Origin: an uncultured Chryseobacterium sp. | Lineage (GTDB): Bacteria > Bacteroidota > Bacteroidia > Flavobacteriales > Weeksellaceae | NCBI GenBank assembly: GCA_913775525.1 | Contig: CAJYLH010000014.1 | Location: 1 to 64,000, forward strand | Length of the DNA stretch: 64,000 nucleotides | Direction: 5' to 3' | Shown: positions 1 through 9,260 of the stretch, in pieces | How positions within the stretch are numbered: the stretch's first letter is position 1 | Layout of the letters: each line of letters begins with the position of its first letter | Notes under the pieces: generated by a model | Database searches by the model: none | The model's input: the letters and a program-made list of their open reading frames with translations, nothing else | Told to the model about the DNA's origin: nothing | Translations under genes and position numbers: made by a program

Positions 1-100
1 AGGGAAACAACACGGTCTGGTTCTGATTGTAATACTTGAAATTCATAAACAAATATCTGACTATCAAATTTAAATTTACAAATTATTACCATCATATACA

Positions 101-126
101 AAAAAACCGCCTCAGTTGTGAGACGG
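101..126 (-). terminator. Rho-independent terminator of the first minus-strand cluster
   Basis: Read on the minus strand, an 8-bp stem (CCGTCTCA / TGAGGCGG, one mismatch, loop CAAC) is followed directly by six T. It lies about 28 nt past the stop codon of the 129-residue gene and would end the small-gene cluster that starts at 1357. Confidence 0.75.
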
Positions 127-153
127 ATTCGATGTTTTTTATGTGTACCATGT

Positions 154-543
154 TTATTTTTTCTTGAACATGATCTCGTCCAGTTTGGTGTGATTCAGAT
201 AAATCTGCTGGAATTCTATCGGCATATATTCATAGATCTGTTTCCAGTGACTCGTCTTGGAGAGTTTTCTGAAACTTTCAAAAGACCGGATGAAAAGATT
301 TTCAATCATGATCCTTACCTCTACGTTGGCGTTTCTGTATAACCAGTCTATCAGTTTGATGTGGTGCTTAATGATATTGATTTTCGCTTCGCGTACAAGG
401 TTCTTCAGATAATTTACGGTAGCCTGGATTGTTCCGGCAAAGTTATTTTTAAGCTGTGCAATTTCTTGTCTGATGGTTGGAAAGAAAGATTTTAAATACT
501 CAACAGCTATTGTTTGATTAATGGCTGGAATTTGTGCATTCAT
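154..543 (-). CDS. hypothetical protein (129 aa), paralog of the gene at 773-1123
   Basis: I do not recognise a named function. The protein is basic and helix-rich with no signal peptide or membrane segment, so it is probably cytoplasmic. Its layout resembles the 116-residue protein at 773-1123: both start with a short helix, contain a central stretch in which a basic segment leads to an alternating charged/hydrophobic helix (here RIMIENLFIRSFESF, there ALRNAIEHTFIYSLDN), and end in a segment with a paired Tyr/Gln-Gln pattern. I infer that the two are diverged duplicates. It is the last gene of a minus-strand cluster (1357 to 154) that ends at the terminator at 101-126. Confidence 0.7.
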   Translation of the reverse strand: MNAQIPAINQTIAVEYLKSFFPTIRQEIAQLKNNFAGTIQATVNYLKNLVREAKINIIKHHIKLIDWLYRNANVEVRIMIENLFIRSFESFRKLSKTSHWKQIYEYMPIEFQQIYLNHTKLDEIMFKKK

Positions 544-593
544 TGTAAACTATTTTTCAAAAGTATGATGAGTGTATCTAAAACCGTACCAAT

Positions 594-725
594 TCATAAA
601 CAGGCAGCTGCCACAAAAACACCGGCTATTATTGCAATATGAGCGGTTAAGATGCTGATATATTGGTTTTTAGATTTGGTTTCCAGAATGTTCCAGTCTG
701 ATATTCTTCTTATTTTTGATCTCAT
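594..725 (-). CDS. small membrane protein (43 aa)
   Basis: An uninterrupted 44-codon frame begins with ATG at 725 and ends with TGA at 594. The product starts MRSKIRRISDW, is strongly basic for its first 20 residues, and has one hydrophobic helix at about residues 24-43 (YISILTAHIAIIAGVFVAAA), which suits an inner-membrane protein with its N terminus inside. It fills the gap between two co-directional paralogous genes, 50 nt from each, as expected for a member of the same transcript. Function is unknown. A chance ORF cannot be excluded at this length, but the charge/hydrophobic split favours a real gene. Confidence 0.45.
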   Translation of the reverse strand: MRSKIRRISDWNILETKSKNQYISILTAHIAIIAGVFVAAACL

Positions 726-772
726 AGGGGTATAATTTTGTAATATAAGGACTTAAAAATGTAATATATCGT

Positions 773-1123
773 TTAAATGCCGTGCTGATAAATCTGGGCC
801 GTATAACTTTTCTGCAGATCTTTTGTCATGCAGCTGAAGATTAATTTACGGTATTCTTCTGTACAGAATGCCGTGCAGTTATCCAGGGAATAGATAAAAG
901 TATGTTCAATGGCATTCCTAAGTGCTGCATCCCCCTGACTGTAAATGGTACCCATTTTAGTCAGGCTTGTCCTGATCAGGTTCCGGTCATTCTGACGGAT
1001 CATCTTTTTTATATGGTCCGTCAAAATGCGGATCGCCGCATACGGGTTATTTTTTTCCTGAAGTTGATTCTGTAAATCAGGAACAATGGTTTGTATCTCC
1101 TGGACAGCTTCTGAATAATTCAT
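773..1123 (-). CDS. hypothetical protein (116 aa), paralog of the gene at 154-543
   Basis: A helix-rich soluble protein with no export signal and no recognised family. It is related in layout to the 129-residue protein further along the cluster, notably the AIEHTFIYSLDN helix that matches its MIENLFIRSFES region. It begins 7 nt after the end of the upstream 75-residue gene, so the two are probably co-transcribed. Both paralogs sitting in one cluster with a small membrane protein between them suggests a functional unit, but the sequence gives no biochemical clue. Confidence 0.7.
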   Translation of the reverse strand: MNYSEAVQEIQTIVPDLQNQLQEKNNPYAAIRILTDHIKKMIRQNDRNLIRTSLTKMGTIYSQGDAALRNAIEHTFIYSLDNCTAFCTEEYRKLIFSCMTKDLQKSYTAQIYQHGI

Positions 1124-1129
1124 ATTGTT

Positions 1130-1357
1130 TCATTTTAAAAGGTGGTTAAACATAGTGAGATAAGCAGTGGAGATCCTGGGGATATGAAGATACAGGTCTT
1201 CATCAGGCTCATTTTCTGTCACTGGCTTATATGCTGTTAAGCTATATACAAACGGTATTCCCTTACGCATGTTTAAGTGTAAAATGCTGTATATCATGTT
1301 GGTAATTATTTGAGGAAATATATTCAATGAAAATTTGATATCATAATGAGACGGCAT
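1130..1357 (-). CDS. small hypothetical protein (75 aa)
   Basis: First gene of the minus-strand cluster, 7 nt upstream of the 116-residue gene. It begins MPSHYDIKFSLNIFPQ and carries a mixed hydrophobic/acidic middle (ENEPDEDLYLHIP). No family is recognised. The close spacing and lack of a competing frame support it, but its start is uncertain and no convincing TAnnTTTG element lies directly upstream on the minus strand. Confidence 0.5.
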   Translation of the reverse strand: MPSHYDIKFSLNIFPQIITNMIYSILHLNMRKGIPFVYSLTAYKPVTENEPDEDLYLHIPRISTAYLTMFNHLLK

Positions 1358-1402
1358 TGATCAAAATGAAATGATGCCGGGGTAAGTATGTCAGATAATT
1401 AA

Positions 1403-1410
1403 TATCTTTG
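1403..1410 (+). promoter_or_regulatory. Bacteroidetes -7 promoter element for the nucleoid-protein gene
   Basis: TAtcTTTG is a full match to the Bacteroidetes TAnnTTTG -7 consensus, 20 nt before the ATG at 1430. No clear TTG is seen at the expected -33 spacing. Confidence 0.5.
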
Positions 1411-1429
1411 CAGTCCATAAAAATCAGAC

Positions 1430-2443
1430 ATGTTTTCAAAAATCATCGTTCACAGAGTAGGAAATAAAATTAACGGCGAATCGCTTATGCTTTCCCAGGA
1501 AGAGTTGCAGCTGGATGAGGGGATGGCAGAACTCCTGGAAGATTACTTTTTAGGATCATTCAAATCAGAAGAAACCTACCAGTTTTACAGCGATTCTTAT
1601 CTTGTTAACAACCCGATTTACAGTGCCATATCAGAAATTTTCGATGATAAAGCCAAATTTCTCTGGGAATCTGAAAACATTGCCAAGCATCTTTTTGAAG
1701 CTGCGGAGAACCCTAGAGTACAGGGAGGGGAGCTGTTCATCGTATATTTTGAAGGTGAGGGAAGCGGTGATGAAAAAGTAGATAAAATCGGTATTTTTAA
1801 AACTGAAAAAAGGGAATCTTTCCTGAAGATCTTTCCGGAAAACGAAACTTTCGGGATGGAAAAGGATCAGGGAATCAGCCTTTCCAAAATAGATAAGGCT
1901 GCATTGATCTACAATAACGGGAAAGAAACCGGCTATATACTTTCTGTGGTGGATAATAACAAGAACGGCGATATGTATTACTGGTTTGAGGATTTCCTGA
2001 AGGTGAAGCAGCGTGACGACGAATATTTCCATACCCAGGAAGCACTAATGGTATATAAGGACTATATTACCAAACAGCTGCCGCAGGAATTTGAGGTTTC
2101 CAGGGCAGATCAGGCGGACTTCCTGAACAAGTCCATCAATTTCTTCAAGGAAAAAGAAGAATTTAATCTTGATGAGTTCAATAAAGAGGTTTTAGGTGAC
2201 GAGCATGTCATTGAAAGCTTTGTCAATTTCAAAACCGACTACGAACAGGATATGCAGATCAATATTGCCGAAGAGTTCCCGATTAACGAAACGGCAGTTA
2301 AGAAGACCCAGCGCCATTTTAAAAGTATTATCAAGCTGGATAAGAATTTTCACATTTATATTCACGGAGACCGTCAGATGATCGACCAGGGGCAGAATGA
2401 AAAAGGAAAATACTATATGCTGTATTTCGATAAGGAAGGTTAA
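1430..2443 (+). CDS. 37-kDa nucleoid-associated protein (NdpA/YejK family)
   Basis: The whole length (337 aa) resembles the NA37/YejK family of abundant nucleoid-associated proteins. The N terminus MFSKIIVHRVGNK and following region resemble the opening of this family, and the acidic middle and C-terminal portion ending YYMLYFDKEG fit too. It is expected to be a cytoplasmic DNA-associated protein; its exact role is not well defined in this phylum. It is monocistronic: its own -7 element lies at 1403 and a strong terminator follows at 2471. The call is from family memory, not alignment. Confidence 0.75.
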   Translation: MFSKIIVHRVGNKINGESLMLSQEELQLDEGMAELLEDYFLGSFKSEETYQFYSDSYLVNNPIYSAISEIFDDKAKFLWESENIAKHLFEAAENPRVQGGELFIVYFEGEGSGDEKVDKIGIFKTEKRESFLKIFPENETFGMEKDQGISLSKIDKAALIYNNGKETGYILSVVDNNKNGDMYYWFEDFLKVKQRDDEYFHTQEALMVYKDYITKQLPQEFEVSRADQADFLNKSINFFKEKEEFNLDEFNKEVLGDEHVIESFVNFKTDYEQDMQINIAEEFPINETAVKKTQRHFKSIIKLDKNFHIYIHGDRQMIDQGQNEKGKYYMLYFDKEG

Positions 2444-2470
2444 GCAGAGACGGGCATACCTAAGTACACA

Positions 2471-2501
2471 AATCCCTGAAGTTTTCTTCAGGGATTTTTT
2501 A
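2471..2501 (+). terminator. Rho-independent terminator
   Basis: A perfect 10-bp stem (AATCCCTGAA / TTCAGGGATT) with a 6-nt loop runs into a T tract, 28 nt after the stop of the nucleoid-protein gene. Confidence 0.85.
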
Positions 2502-2877
2502 ATACTCACTCTTCACTTATGTCGGATCTTATCAGGATGATGACAAATAATTAATTAATTTTTAAAATACAGATTGTTTAAGTTTTATTGCTTTAAGCAA
2601 ATGTAGATTTAAGCAGTATGATAAAAATCCGGTTTCTATGATTTTGTTCTTACATGATTTTACAAATTGTGTTCTACGGGTTTTTGTGAGTATTACATCA
2701 TTTTTCCGGATCAAAATTACGTATTGTTTAAGAGTTGAAAGAGAATTGCACGTAGAATGATACAACATGAAAAGTAGAAATAGATACCTAGTTATGTAGA
2801 AAATTTTCTACAATAGAAGCTCGCTGCATAATAATATCCATCATACTCGTGGCTGTGCATGATCAAATGAATGGCCG
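2502..2877. other. non-coding interval
   Basis: No convincing gene is present; the 68-codon minus-strand frame at 2562-2768 has no family signal. The one notable item is a perfect 16-bp palindrome (GTAGAAAATTTTCTAC) at 2796-2811, just past the 3' end of the response-regulator gene. Confidence 0.6.
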
Positions 2878-3501
2878 TCAGCAATATTTATTGTACAGTT
2901 CTATCAGGTCAGCAATATTGGCTGTTTTGAGTTTTATATAAATCCGTTTTTTATACGTGCTTATGGTAGGCATCTGGATGTTCATGGTATTGGAAATTTC
3001 CAGGTTGCCGTATCCTTTAGCCATCAACCTGAAGATTTCAAATTCTCTTTTGGAAAGGATATCGAGCGGATTAAGGGGGATATTCCGGATGGATGAAATC
3101 AGGAGCTGGCTGACGATATTGCTGGAATAATAATGTCCCTCGGAGAATATTCTGTTTACCGCCTCTACCAGTTCATCAATCTTGCTGAGCTTATTGACGT
3201 AGCCATGGGCACCTTCACGGATATACTGTATGGCAACAGAATCTTCATAAGCTGAAAACACAAGGATCTTAATGTCGGGATCCGCTGCTGTAATTTCAGA
3301 AATCATCTTTTTATTTTTGCTTTCGGGCATATTGATGTCCAGGATGATCATATCATACTTTTCACGGCATATCTTCTCATAGGCTTCCGGATAATCCTCC
3401 GCCTGATCTATAATCACATCAGGAATCCTGGATTCCAACACCATCGAAGTGCCTTCAAGGACAATATGATGGTCATCTGCAATAAGGATTTTCTTACTCA
3501 T
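2878..3501 (-). CDS. NarL/FixJ-type response regulator
   Basis: A 207-residue two-domain regulator. Residues 1-120 form a receiver domain: the acidic pair D9-D10, phosphoacceptor D55 (in MIILDINMPES), switch serine S83 and conserved K104 are all visible. Residues about 145-207 form a LuxR-type DNA-binding domain (LSKREFEIFRLMAKGYGNLEISNTM). It overlaps the 3' end of the sensor-kinase gene by 8 nt, so the two are translationally linked and should be a cognate pair. The output genes are not identifiable from the window. Confidence 0.93.
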   Translation of the reverse strand: MSKKILIADDHHIVLEGTSMVLESRIPDVIIDQAEDYPEAYEKICREKYDMIILDINMPESKNKKMISEITAADPDIKILVFSAYEDSVAIQYIREGAHGYVNKLSKIDELVEAVNRIFSEGHYYSSNIVSQLLISSIRNIPLNPLDILSKREFEIFRLMAKGYGNLEISNTMNIQMPTISTYKKRIYIKLKTANIADLIELYNKYC

Positions 3502-6500
3502 CTTTTTTATTTTTTACCGTAATGATACATGATGTTCCTATCATATTTCTCCTGAACATTATTTTACCTTCTATCATCTGCAGCAGCTGCAGGACCAGGT
3601 GAAGCCCGAGCCCGTATTTCTGGAGAAGCAGTTTTTCATGGTCTATATTGTCCTGAAGCTTGGTGTAATACTGTATTTTACTTTCATCCATACCGGAACC
3701 CGTATCTACAATGCTCAGCGAAAGATATTCTTCACGGAAGATGCAGGAAAAACTGATGGTGCCATTCTGTGTAAATTTAACACTGTTGTCCAGAAGATTG
3801 TGGATGATGGCAGAAAAAATATTTTTACTGATGGTTGTGCTCATCGTCCGGTCTATATTATTGATGATCGTGGTATGGTTGTTCCTGGCTATTTCGCTGA
3901 AGAGCAGTATTTTTTCTTCGATAAGATCATACAGCAGGTAATTTTCATTTTCATGTGACCTGTGATGGTTGTAGATATCTGCATATTCCTTCAGGGTCTT
4001 GGTGAAATTATACAGCTGGAAAGACGACTTATAAATAGACGAGAGTACTTTTTCCACACTTTCCGGGGTTTTGTCTTCTCTTTCCAGCATTTCTTTGGCG
4101 GTGATGGCAATAAAACGTACCGGACTGGTAATATCATGCGTCACAGTGCCGATCAGCTTTTTCTGCTGCTCGATTTCTTTATACAGCTCAATTTCCGTGG
4201 ATTTCAGGTCATCTACCGTATCGGACAGGCTTTTAGTCCTGGCTTCAATAATTTCTTCCAGTTCGCGGTTTTTTTTCTTGAGGAAGCTTACCCTCCACTT
4301 TAAAAGGACATAAACGAGAAGGACCAGGACTGAACCACATAAAATCCGGAATAACAGCGTCTGGTAGAAAAAAGGAGGAACATAAATGGTAATGGCCTTA
4401 TAAATATAGTGTTCATGGTCTGACGCCAGAACTTTTACTTCCAGTTTATAGGAGCCGGGCTGGATATTGGACATAGAAAACTTCCGGTCTTTTCCGATGG
4501 TTTCCCACTTCGCGTGTGAGGAATTGCTGAGCCTCGCCAGGATTTTCACATTGTCAGCATTGGCATAATAGGGGATGTCAATAAAGATATCAGCCCGGTA
4601 GGCATCCTGGTTGAGATTGATTTTGCCGTCAAAATTCAAGGTCTTTCCGTCAATGACGGCGCGTTCAATGTATACTTGTGTGGGATAATAGGCATGGACT
4701 TTCAGCGGATCAAAAAAGACGAGCCCGTTAAGTGAAGGCAGCACAAACTCACCGTTGTTCAGACGGTTTCCGCATATATTTCCTCCCCCGTTAAATTCAT
4801 TGGTATTGAATCCTTCCTCCTTGGAAAAGCGGTAATAGTTCACCCGGATCGTGGAATCTGAGCTGTATCTCAACAGCTGGCTTTTAAGAACCCTGTATAA
4901 ACCGTTGTTGGTAGAGATCCATAAGAAACCTTTTGGATCTTCCAGAATAGTATGGGAAGAAGAAATGTTTTTATTGGCATCATAAGGCATCCTGATCAAC
5001 CGGTTATTTTTCAGCAGGAAAAATCCCTTTCCCAGGGTGGTTATCCAGAAATTCCCGTCACCGGTCCTGATGATGTTACGGATTAGGATGCTTTGTCCAG
5101 GGGTCAGATTATATATACTGCCGGTTTTAATATTGATCCTGTATAGGCCCTTAACGGTTCCGACCAGTATATTTTCCTGGTTCAGCCCGGCAATTTTAGT
5201 GATCTCGTTATTCAGGTTAAACTGTTGTACGGGAGCAGTGAAAGACCGGTCCGGAAAGACCGATAATATTCCTGTATATCCTGTATTGGCACTCTGTTTG
5301 GGGATTCTGCTGGCAATATAATAGGCATGTCCGTCGTGGTAGAGGTCAACGAAATAATTTTCCCTGACAGGGCAGGAACGCGATGTGGTGAATGCATGAT
5401 CTTTCTGATAAGACAGAAGCGTATTGGTTTTACTTTCAACCATGATATTTCCGTCCCGGTCATAGGCTATAAAATAAGGGGTGAAACTATTGAAATGTTT
5501 TCCCTCTCTAAATCCGTTCCGGTCATAGACCTCTCCGTAAGGCGTAATGACTTTGTTGTTGCCGTAAGGAAGGGTTGAATAAAAAATGTTGGTAAGCTGT
5601 GCCTGCTTTTTGTTAGTAACGGAAAAATCCAGGAAATTCAGGATCATCAGTCCGTTGATCGTATTTCCAAGGTAGAGTTTTCTGTAGTGGTCATCATAAT
5701 AGATGCTGATACAATAATCCAGGTTGTCTGCCTCTGCCAGCTTCTCCAGGCTTAGGATACCGCTATTCAGCGTGCAGCGGTAGATGGTATTATGGTTGAT
5801 TACAAATACCTGATTGTTAATCTGGCTCCAGAAGATTTTGCTTTCCGGATCGGTAAGCAGCGGTGCTGGGTAAGAGCGGGTGATTTTGCCGTTTTTTATT
5901 TCTCTGACAGACCTGGATGTATAGTCAAGGTAAAAAAGCATATCATCCACAGTAAAAAAATCAAACAGGTTCTTCAGCGTGATCCTGATATCGATATTCC
6001 GGCCTGTTTTAGTCTGATATTCCTGGTACAGAAAAGCATTTTCACGGATGTAGTAGGTTCCGTTTTTCATTTTAATATAGCATCCCATGCCTTGCAGCGG
6101 ATGGTAGGTATAGGCTTTATTGGAATACAGGATATAATTGTGGCCGCCCTTGGTGATCAGGTTATTGACCGTTTTGTTTCTGTAGGCGTATATTTTAGGT
6201 GTGCGTTTATGCAGCAATACGGCATTTTCATAGCCGTCATTGGTAAAAATGCTGTCTTTTTCTTTATTGCCGTAAAAGTAGGCAAACCGTTGGGTGTTGA
6301 GCGGGAAATTTCGGTAGGTAATAAAATTTGAACCGTCATAACGTACAATCCCGTTTTCGGTGGTAAGCCAGATAAAACCATACTGATCCTTGATAATATC
6401 TTTGACACTGTTTTGGGGAAGGCCGTTTTCCGTATCGTATTTTAAGATATTAAACTTCTGGCTGTATGCTCTGCATGAAAAAAACAGTATAAGAAGAAAT

Positions 6501-6517
6501 AATAGGTTCTTAATCAA
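3494..6517 (-). CDS. large hybrid-type propeller sensor histidine kinase (two-component regulator propeller, Y_Y_Y, HisKA-like, HATPase)
   Basis: A 1007-residue membrane sensor. Residues 1-19 are a signal peptide. A long periplasmic region follows with two-component-regulator propeller repeats (ENGLPQNSVKDIIKDQYGFIWLTTENGI at the start, DPKGFLWISTNNGLYRV later), then a Y_Y_Y domain (about 640-730), one membrane helix (about 735-755), a coiled coil, and a kinase core. The phosphoacceptor is H794 in THDITSP; the N box has N907 (HNLLDN), the G1 box D938 (DTGSGM) and the G2 box GLGL at 969-972. Unlike the Bacteroides hybrid polysaccharide sensors it lacks fused receiver and AraC domains; the output is the separate regulator overlapping its 3' end. 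The ligand is unknown. Confidence 0.93.
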   Translation of the reverse strand: MIKNLLFLLILFFSCRAYSQKFNILKYDTENGLPQNSVKDIIKDQYGFIWLTTENGIVRYDGSNFITYRNFPLNTQRFAYFYGNKEKDSIFTNDGYENAVLLHKRTPKIYAYRNKTVNNLITKGGHNYILYSNKAYTYHPLQGMGCYIKMKNGTYYIRENAFLYQEYQTKTGRNIDIRITLKNLFDFFTVDDMLFYLDYTSRSVREIKNGKITRSYPAPLLTDPESKIFWSQINNQVFVINHNTIYRCTLNSGILSLEKLAEADNLDYCISIYYDDHYRKLYLGNTINGLMILNFLDFSVTNKKQAQLTNIFYSTLPYGNNKVITPYGEVYDRNGFREGKHFNSFTPYFIAYDRDGNIMVESKTNTLLSYQKDHAFTTSRSCPVRENYFVDLYHDGHAYYIASRIPKQSANTGYTGILSVFPDRSFTAPVQQFNLNNEITKIAGLNQENILVGTVKGLYRINIKTGSIYNLTPGQSILIRNIIRTGDGNFWITTLGKGFFLLKNNRLIRMPYDANKNISSSHTILEDPKGFLWISTNNGLYRVLKSQLLRYSSDSTIRVNYYRFSKEEGFNTNEFNGGGNICGNRLNNGEFVLPSLNGLVFFDPLKVHAYYPTQVYIERAVIDGKTLNFDGKINLNQDAYRADIFIDIPYYANADNVKILARLSNSSHAKWETIGKDRKFSMSNIQPGSYKLEVKVLASDHEHYIYKAITIYVPPFFYQTLLFRILCGSVLVLLVYVLLKWRVSFLKKKNRELEEIIEARTKSLSDTVDDLKSTEIELYKEIEQQKKLIGTVTHDITSPVRFIAITAKEMLEREDKTPESVEKVLSSIYKSSFQLYNFTKTLKEYADIYNHHRSHENENYLLYDLIEEKILLFSEIARNNHTTIINNIDRTMSTTISKNIFSAIIHNLLDNSVKFTQNGTISFSCIFREEYLSLSIVDTGSGMDESKIQYYTKLQDNIDHEKLLLQKYGLGLHLVLQLLQMIEGKIMFRRNMIGTSCIITVKNKKDE

Positions 6518-6546
6518 AGCTTACCATTGTGATGATTATAATGCCA

Positions 6547-6580
6547 CAAAGATAAGCATCAAAATCCTATAATTTTTCAA
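6547..6580 (-). promoter_or_regulatory. promoter of the sensor kinase/response regulator operon
   Basis: On the minus strand, TTG (6580-6578) is followed after 23 nt by TAtcTTTG (6554-6547), a full -7 match. Transcription would start near 6541, about 24 nt before the ATG at 6517. Confidence 0.65.
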
Positions 6581-7009
6581 AGAACTGAATAAATAAGATA
6601 TAATTTGATATTGATTGATGTGGTTAATGCCTATATATTCAATAAGAATGATAAGCAGGTGCAGCAGCCCTCTCTAAAGCCTTAAGCGGAATATGATATG
6701 CGCCGCATGCAGTCTTTTTTTGGTCGCCTATACTATGATATGGCATAATAATAAAATATCCAACCGTTTATTTTTCAATCCCTACCAAACGTTTAAAAAA
6801 CAGAAGCGTATGCTCAGATGGGGATGTATGGTGCTGAACGGTAAAAAATTACACGGATAAAAACTTAAACAGGGGGCTCCAAAAAAGAATCAATACCTTC
6901 CGGTGCATCTATGATATTGAAAGAAGGCTTTTAAAAGAAATTAAACACACATAGGACCAATCATTTAAACAATAGGTACCACATATTAGTGCGGGTGTAA
7001 AAAAAACAT
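6581..7009. other. non-coding divergent intergenic region
   Basis: Lies between the minus-strand sensor-kinase operon and the plus-strand phytochrome operon. No frame of coding character and no RNA gene was recognised. Both flanking promoters sit at its edges, leaving about 430 nt with no assigned role. Confidence 0.5.
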
Positions 7010-7028
7010 TATCTTTGATTGATCAAAG
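7010..7028 (+). promoter_or_regulatory. phytochrome-operon -7 element overlapped by an inverted repeat
   Basis: TAtcTTTG at 7010-7017 matches the Bacteroidetes -7 element. Overlapping it, CTTTGAT-TG-ATCAAAG (7013-7028) is a perfect 7-bp inverted repeat covering the -7 element and the expected transcription start, a placement typical of a repressor operator. No good -33 TTG is visible. Confidence 0.5.
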
Positions 7029-7034
7029 TATTAT

Positions 7035-9227
7035 ATGAATTTTGTACAGTGTCATGAGGAGCCTATACATATCCCTGGTTGCATACAAAGTTTTGGATAT
7101 CTGATTGGCATTGATGCAGAATCACGTTCCATCACCTTTATCAGCGGGAATGTCGGGGACATATTTGTTATCGAAAATATCCAGGATCTTTTCGGTAAAA
7201 AAGTCACAGACTTTCCTCAGAGCTTTCAGAGCATCATAAAATCAGATATTTACAATTCTCTGGATAATTTTACCAGACGCGAAAACGAAACCTACTTTGA
7301 TAAAATATTCATCAACGGCATACAGTATCATTTTTCTGTTTTCCGCAGTGATAATCATATATTTTTAGAATTCGAAGAGGTAATCTTCAATCCCAATAAG
7401 CGCATTTCCAATAAATACGACAGTTTTTATATCATGGATAATGCGCAGGAAATCTGGGAACAGCTCCTCAATACCCTGGCTCCGATTATCAATTACGACC
7501 GCATGATGATTTATAAATTCATGATGGACGGTTCCGGAAAGGTAATTGCTGAGAAAAAAAAGGATCATGTGGAAAGCTACCTCGGTCTTCATTATCCGGA
7601 ATCCGATATTCCCCGTCAGGCCAGGGAACTGTATATGAAGAAGCGCAAGAGGATTTTCAGCAATGTATATGCAGAGACCGTCCCGGTGCTGAGCAGGCAG
7701 ATGGAAAGTATCGACCTTACCTTTACTACTTCACGGGCAATGTCTCCCATCCATGGGCAGTACATCAAAAATTCCGGGGCTTCTTCAAGCTTCAGTGTGT
7801 CTATTGTTATTGATGACCATCTCTGGGGACTGGTGACCTGCCAGAATACGGACCCCAAGCATATCGACCTTGAAGACAGGGTCCAGGCAGGTATTTTTAC
7901 TGCATTGGCCTCTAATGCCTACTCCTCTTTTAAATCTAAAAATGAGCTCCAGTACCGTCTTTTGCTGAATGAAAAAACGTCGTTGCTGAAAGAGCAGCTT
8001 TTACAGAACAACAATATTTTTGACGTTCTTGCCGATAATAAATCTGAGCTTGCGGGCCTTCCCGAAGCAGACGGCCTCGCCATCATTTCAGATGAACATA
8101 TGGTGACTGAAGGCAGAGTTCCAGAAAGGGAAACCATCAGCAGGATCGTAGACTGGGCACTGGGAAATATTGATGAAAGCATATATGTCAACAGGAGCTT
8201 CCTGAAAGATAATGGTAAAGACCTGGGTCTTGACGAGCGAGCAGCCGGGGTCATCATCTATTGCATTGAAAAAAATAAGAAAGAGGTGCTGATCTGGTTC
8301 CGCAGGGAGTTTGACGAGCACATCAGCTGGGGGGGTAAACCGGAAAAAAAGATCCAGCTTTTTGTACAGAACGGCGAAGAAAAGTATATCGTTTCCCCAA
8401 GAACATCATTTATTGCCTTTACGGAAAATATCAAGGGAAATTCCAAACGGTGGAATGCCAAAAATATCAGTGCCGTAAATGCTGTTAGGGATGTCGTCCT
8501 GGAAATTTCACATAAAAATTACAACACGATAAAATCGCTCAACGACGAGCTGAAGAAAGTGAATGAGGAGCTGGACAGCTTCTCCTATACTATTTCCCAT
8601 GATTTGGGAACACCTCTTACCGTCATGAAGCTGAATGCCCAGATGTTGCTGAATACCCTCACGGACGGATCTGAAAAAAGCAGGGCTAAAATTAAAGCCA
8701 TCATCAATGAGATTGACGGGATGGCCGAGATGATGAATGATGTCCTTCAGCTCAGCCGTGCCAAGCACAGTGAGATCATACTGGAAAGCATTCCTACTGC
8801 CCAGACGATAGAGAAGATTGCGGAGAATGCAAAAATCACCTTCGAAAGTCCGGAGACTGAAATCATCATTAAAGCGTGCCCTGAAGTAATGGCTGATAAA
8901 ACCATGCTTCAGCAGGTTTTCCTGAACATCATCAACAATGCGGTGAAATACTCTTCCCACAAGGAGCAGCCGGTGGTAGAAATCAATGGTGCGGAAGACG
9001 GTGAATTTGTGGTTTACAAGATCAGCGACAACGGTATCGGCATTCCGGAAGAGGAAAAACATAAGATGTTCAAAATCTTTAACAGGATGATCAACGCCAG
9101 GAAATTCAAAGGAAACGGGGTAGGACTTTCCATTGTACACCGCATCATGAAAAGAATTGGCGGCAATGTGGCATATGAAAGCAATGATCAGGGGACTACA
9201 TTCATTTTAAAATTTAAAAAACCTTAA
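7035..9227 (+). CDS. bacteriophytochrome sensor histidine kinase
   Basis: A 730-residue red/far-red photoreceptor kinase in the order PAS (about 1-110), GAF (about 130-290), PHY (about 300-500), HisKA/HATPase (about 505-730). Cys6, just before the EPIHIPG motif, is the expected covalent biliverdin attachment site of bacterial phytochromes. The GAF motif SDIPRQAR (D191) and the PHY tongue motif PRTSF (from about residue 455, after SWGGKP) are present. Kinase motifs are H522 (SHDLGTP), the N box near 634 (NIINNAVKY), D665 (DNGIGIP) and a GVGLSIV G2 box. The cytoplasmic protein has no attached receiver and no response regulator lies next to it, so its partner is elsewhere. The heme oxygenase 33 nt downstream would supply its chromophore. 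Confidence 0.95.
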   Translation: MNFVQCHEEPIHIPGCIQSFGYLIGIDAESRSITFISGNVGDIFVIENIQDLFGKKVTDFPQSFQSIIKSDIYNSLDNFTRRENETYFDKIFINGIQYHFSVFRSDNHIFLEFEEVIFNPNKRISNKYDSFYIMDNAQEIWEQLLNTLAPIINYDRMMIYKFMMDGSGKVIAEKKKDHVESYLGLHYPESDIPRQARELYMKKRKRIFSNVYAETVPVLSRQMESIDLTFTTSRAMSPIHGQYIKNSGASSSFSVSIVIDDHLWGLVTCQNTDPKHIDLEDRVQAGIFTALASNAYSSFKSKNELQYRLLLNEKTSLLKEQLLQNNNIFDVLADNKSELAGLPEADGLAIISDEHMVTEGRVPERETISRIVDWALGNIDESIYVNRSFLKDNGKDLGLDERAAGVIIYCIEKNKKEVLIWFRREFDEHISWGGKPEKKIQLFVQNGEEKYIVSPRTSFIAFTENIKGNSKRWNAKNISAVNAVRDVVLEISHKNYNTIKSLNDELKKVNEELDSFSYTISHDLGTPLTVMKLNAQMLLNTLTDGSEKSRAKIKAIINEIDGMAEMMNDVLQLSRAKHSEIILESIPTAQTIEKIAENAKITFESPETEIIIKACPEVMADKTMLQQVFLNIINNAVKYSSHKEQPVVEINGAEDGEFVVYKISDNGIGIPEEEKHKMFKIFNRMINARKFKGNGVGLSIVHRIMKRIGGNVAYESNDQGTTFILKFKKP

Positions 9228-9260
9228 CTTAGAGGAATTTTAAAATCCTTAACTATTTTC

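Noticed and set aside
2562-2768. 68-codon minus-strand frame
   Set aside because: No export, membrane or domain pattern, basic low-complexity composition, and no promoter; most likely a chance frame in AT-rich DNA.
8508-9140. 210-codon minus-strand frame within the phytochrome gene
   Set aside because: Exact antisense of the kinase domain; all conserved motifs are on the plus strand.
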